From: Candidatus Saccharimonadales bacterium
Lineage (GTDB): Bacteria > Patescibacteriota > Saccharimonadia > Saccharimonadales > Saccharimonadaceae
Direction of reading: 5' to 3'
DNA: 12,592 nucleotides
Assembly (NCBI GenBank): GCA_030146045.1
Contig: JASLDG010000040.1
Coordinates: forward strand, 1-12,592
Part shown: in pieces, positions 12,462-12,592 of the stretch
Numbering within the stretch: the stretch's first letter is position 1
Layout: every line of letters begins with the position of its first letter
Program-made: the position numbers and the translations under genes
Notes under the pieces: generated by a model
Told to the model about the DNA's origin: nothing
The model's database searches: none
What the model saw: the letters and a program-made list of their open reading frames with translations, nothing else

Positions 12462-12592
12462 TGAAATACCAAATTTGCGTATCAGGCGCGGCCAGCGGTG
12501 CGACCGTAACTGCATCACACCAACTTGCCTATGATCTAGGTATTGAAATTGCTAAAGCGGGTAAAACGCTCCTTACGGGTGCAACGGTCGGC
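12461..12592 (+). CDS. LOG/DprA-related (SLOG superfamily) protein, N-terminal fragment; runs off window
   Basis: Only the first 44 codons are present; the frame is still open at the window end. The sequence begins MKYQICVSGAASGATVT and continues into AYDLGIEIAKAGKTLLTGATVG. This is the opening beta strand, glycine-rich loop and helix of the Rossmann-like nucleotide-binding fold seen in LOG and DprA/Smf-related proteins of the TIGR00725 type, where the second strand normally ends in TGG-x-G. Here it reads TGATVG, a slight departure. Relatives include cytokinin-type phosphoribohydrolases and proteins of unknown role. The start codon shares TAATG with the preceding stop, and GGGGAG (12446-12451) serves as ribosome binding site. 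Family assignment from so short a fragment is tentative. Confidence 0.6.
   Translation, partial: MKYQICVSGAASGATVTASHQLAYDLGIEIAKAGKTLLTGATVG

Noticed and set aside
1..12592. Stop-codon recoding, as in some other Patescibacteria
   Set aside because: TGA ends the transketolase N-terminal gene at a normal family length, no in-frame TGA interrupts a conserved gene, and Trp is encoded by TGG.
1..12592. CRISPR arrays, tRNA or rRNA genes, insertion sequences
   Set aside because: No regular direct repeats with spacers, no cloverleaf-like segments, and no transposase motifs or terminal repeats were seen by eye.

Overview
The window looks like a chromosomal stretch of a Patescibacteria/CPR bacterium, most likely Candidatus Saccharibacteria (TM7). 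This is inferred from gene content and divergence, not from a marker gene. Genes are tightly packed, transketolase is split in two, a short Rel lacks its usual C-terminal part, the PfkB kinases and Rpe are divergent, and the secreted SGNH hydrolase looks actinobacterial. GC is near 50% except in one gene. The standard code is in use: TGA ends the transketolase N-terminal gene and TGG encodes Trp throughout.

Layout. Bases 1-344 hold the end of an inorganic pyrophosphatase gene (+). It converges on a Rel/SpoT-type (p)ppGpp synthetase/hydrolase (-, 390-1952), and one symmetrical terminator serves both. Rel and gap (GAPDH, +, 2063-3079) diverge from a short promoter region that carries a 29-bp inverted repeat. 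After gap come two back-to-back terminators and a GC-rich, minus-strand gene for a small three-helix membrane protein (3199-3726). That gene has a perfect consensus promoter and a structured leader. A plus-strand carbohydrate operon starts at 3906 behind a promoter overlaid by a 16-bp perfect palindrome: rpiB, rpe, transketolase N-half, transketolase C-half, a PfkB-family kinase, class II aldolase, then a secreted CBM60-like/SGNH hydrolase. A second PfkB kinase (10206-11180), an unrecognised 417-residue protein (11208-12461) and the start of a LOG-family protein (12461-end) follow, with their own promoter-like -10 boxes.

How the genes fit. RpiB, Rpe and transketolase interconvert pentose, tetrose, triose and hexose phosphates. 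The aldolase and GAPDH link this to lower glycolysis. No transaldolase or canonical PfkA is in the window, so the PfkB kinase next to the aldolase may supply a phosphofructokinase or sedoheptulose-7-phosphate kinase step; this is a hypothesis. Rel and pyrophosphatase are housekeeping functions. Several genes sit 0-10 bases after a -10 box, which suggests leaderless or nearly leaderless mRNAs. The membrane-protein gene, with its roughly 90-base leader and high GC, is the clear outlier.
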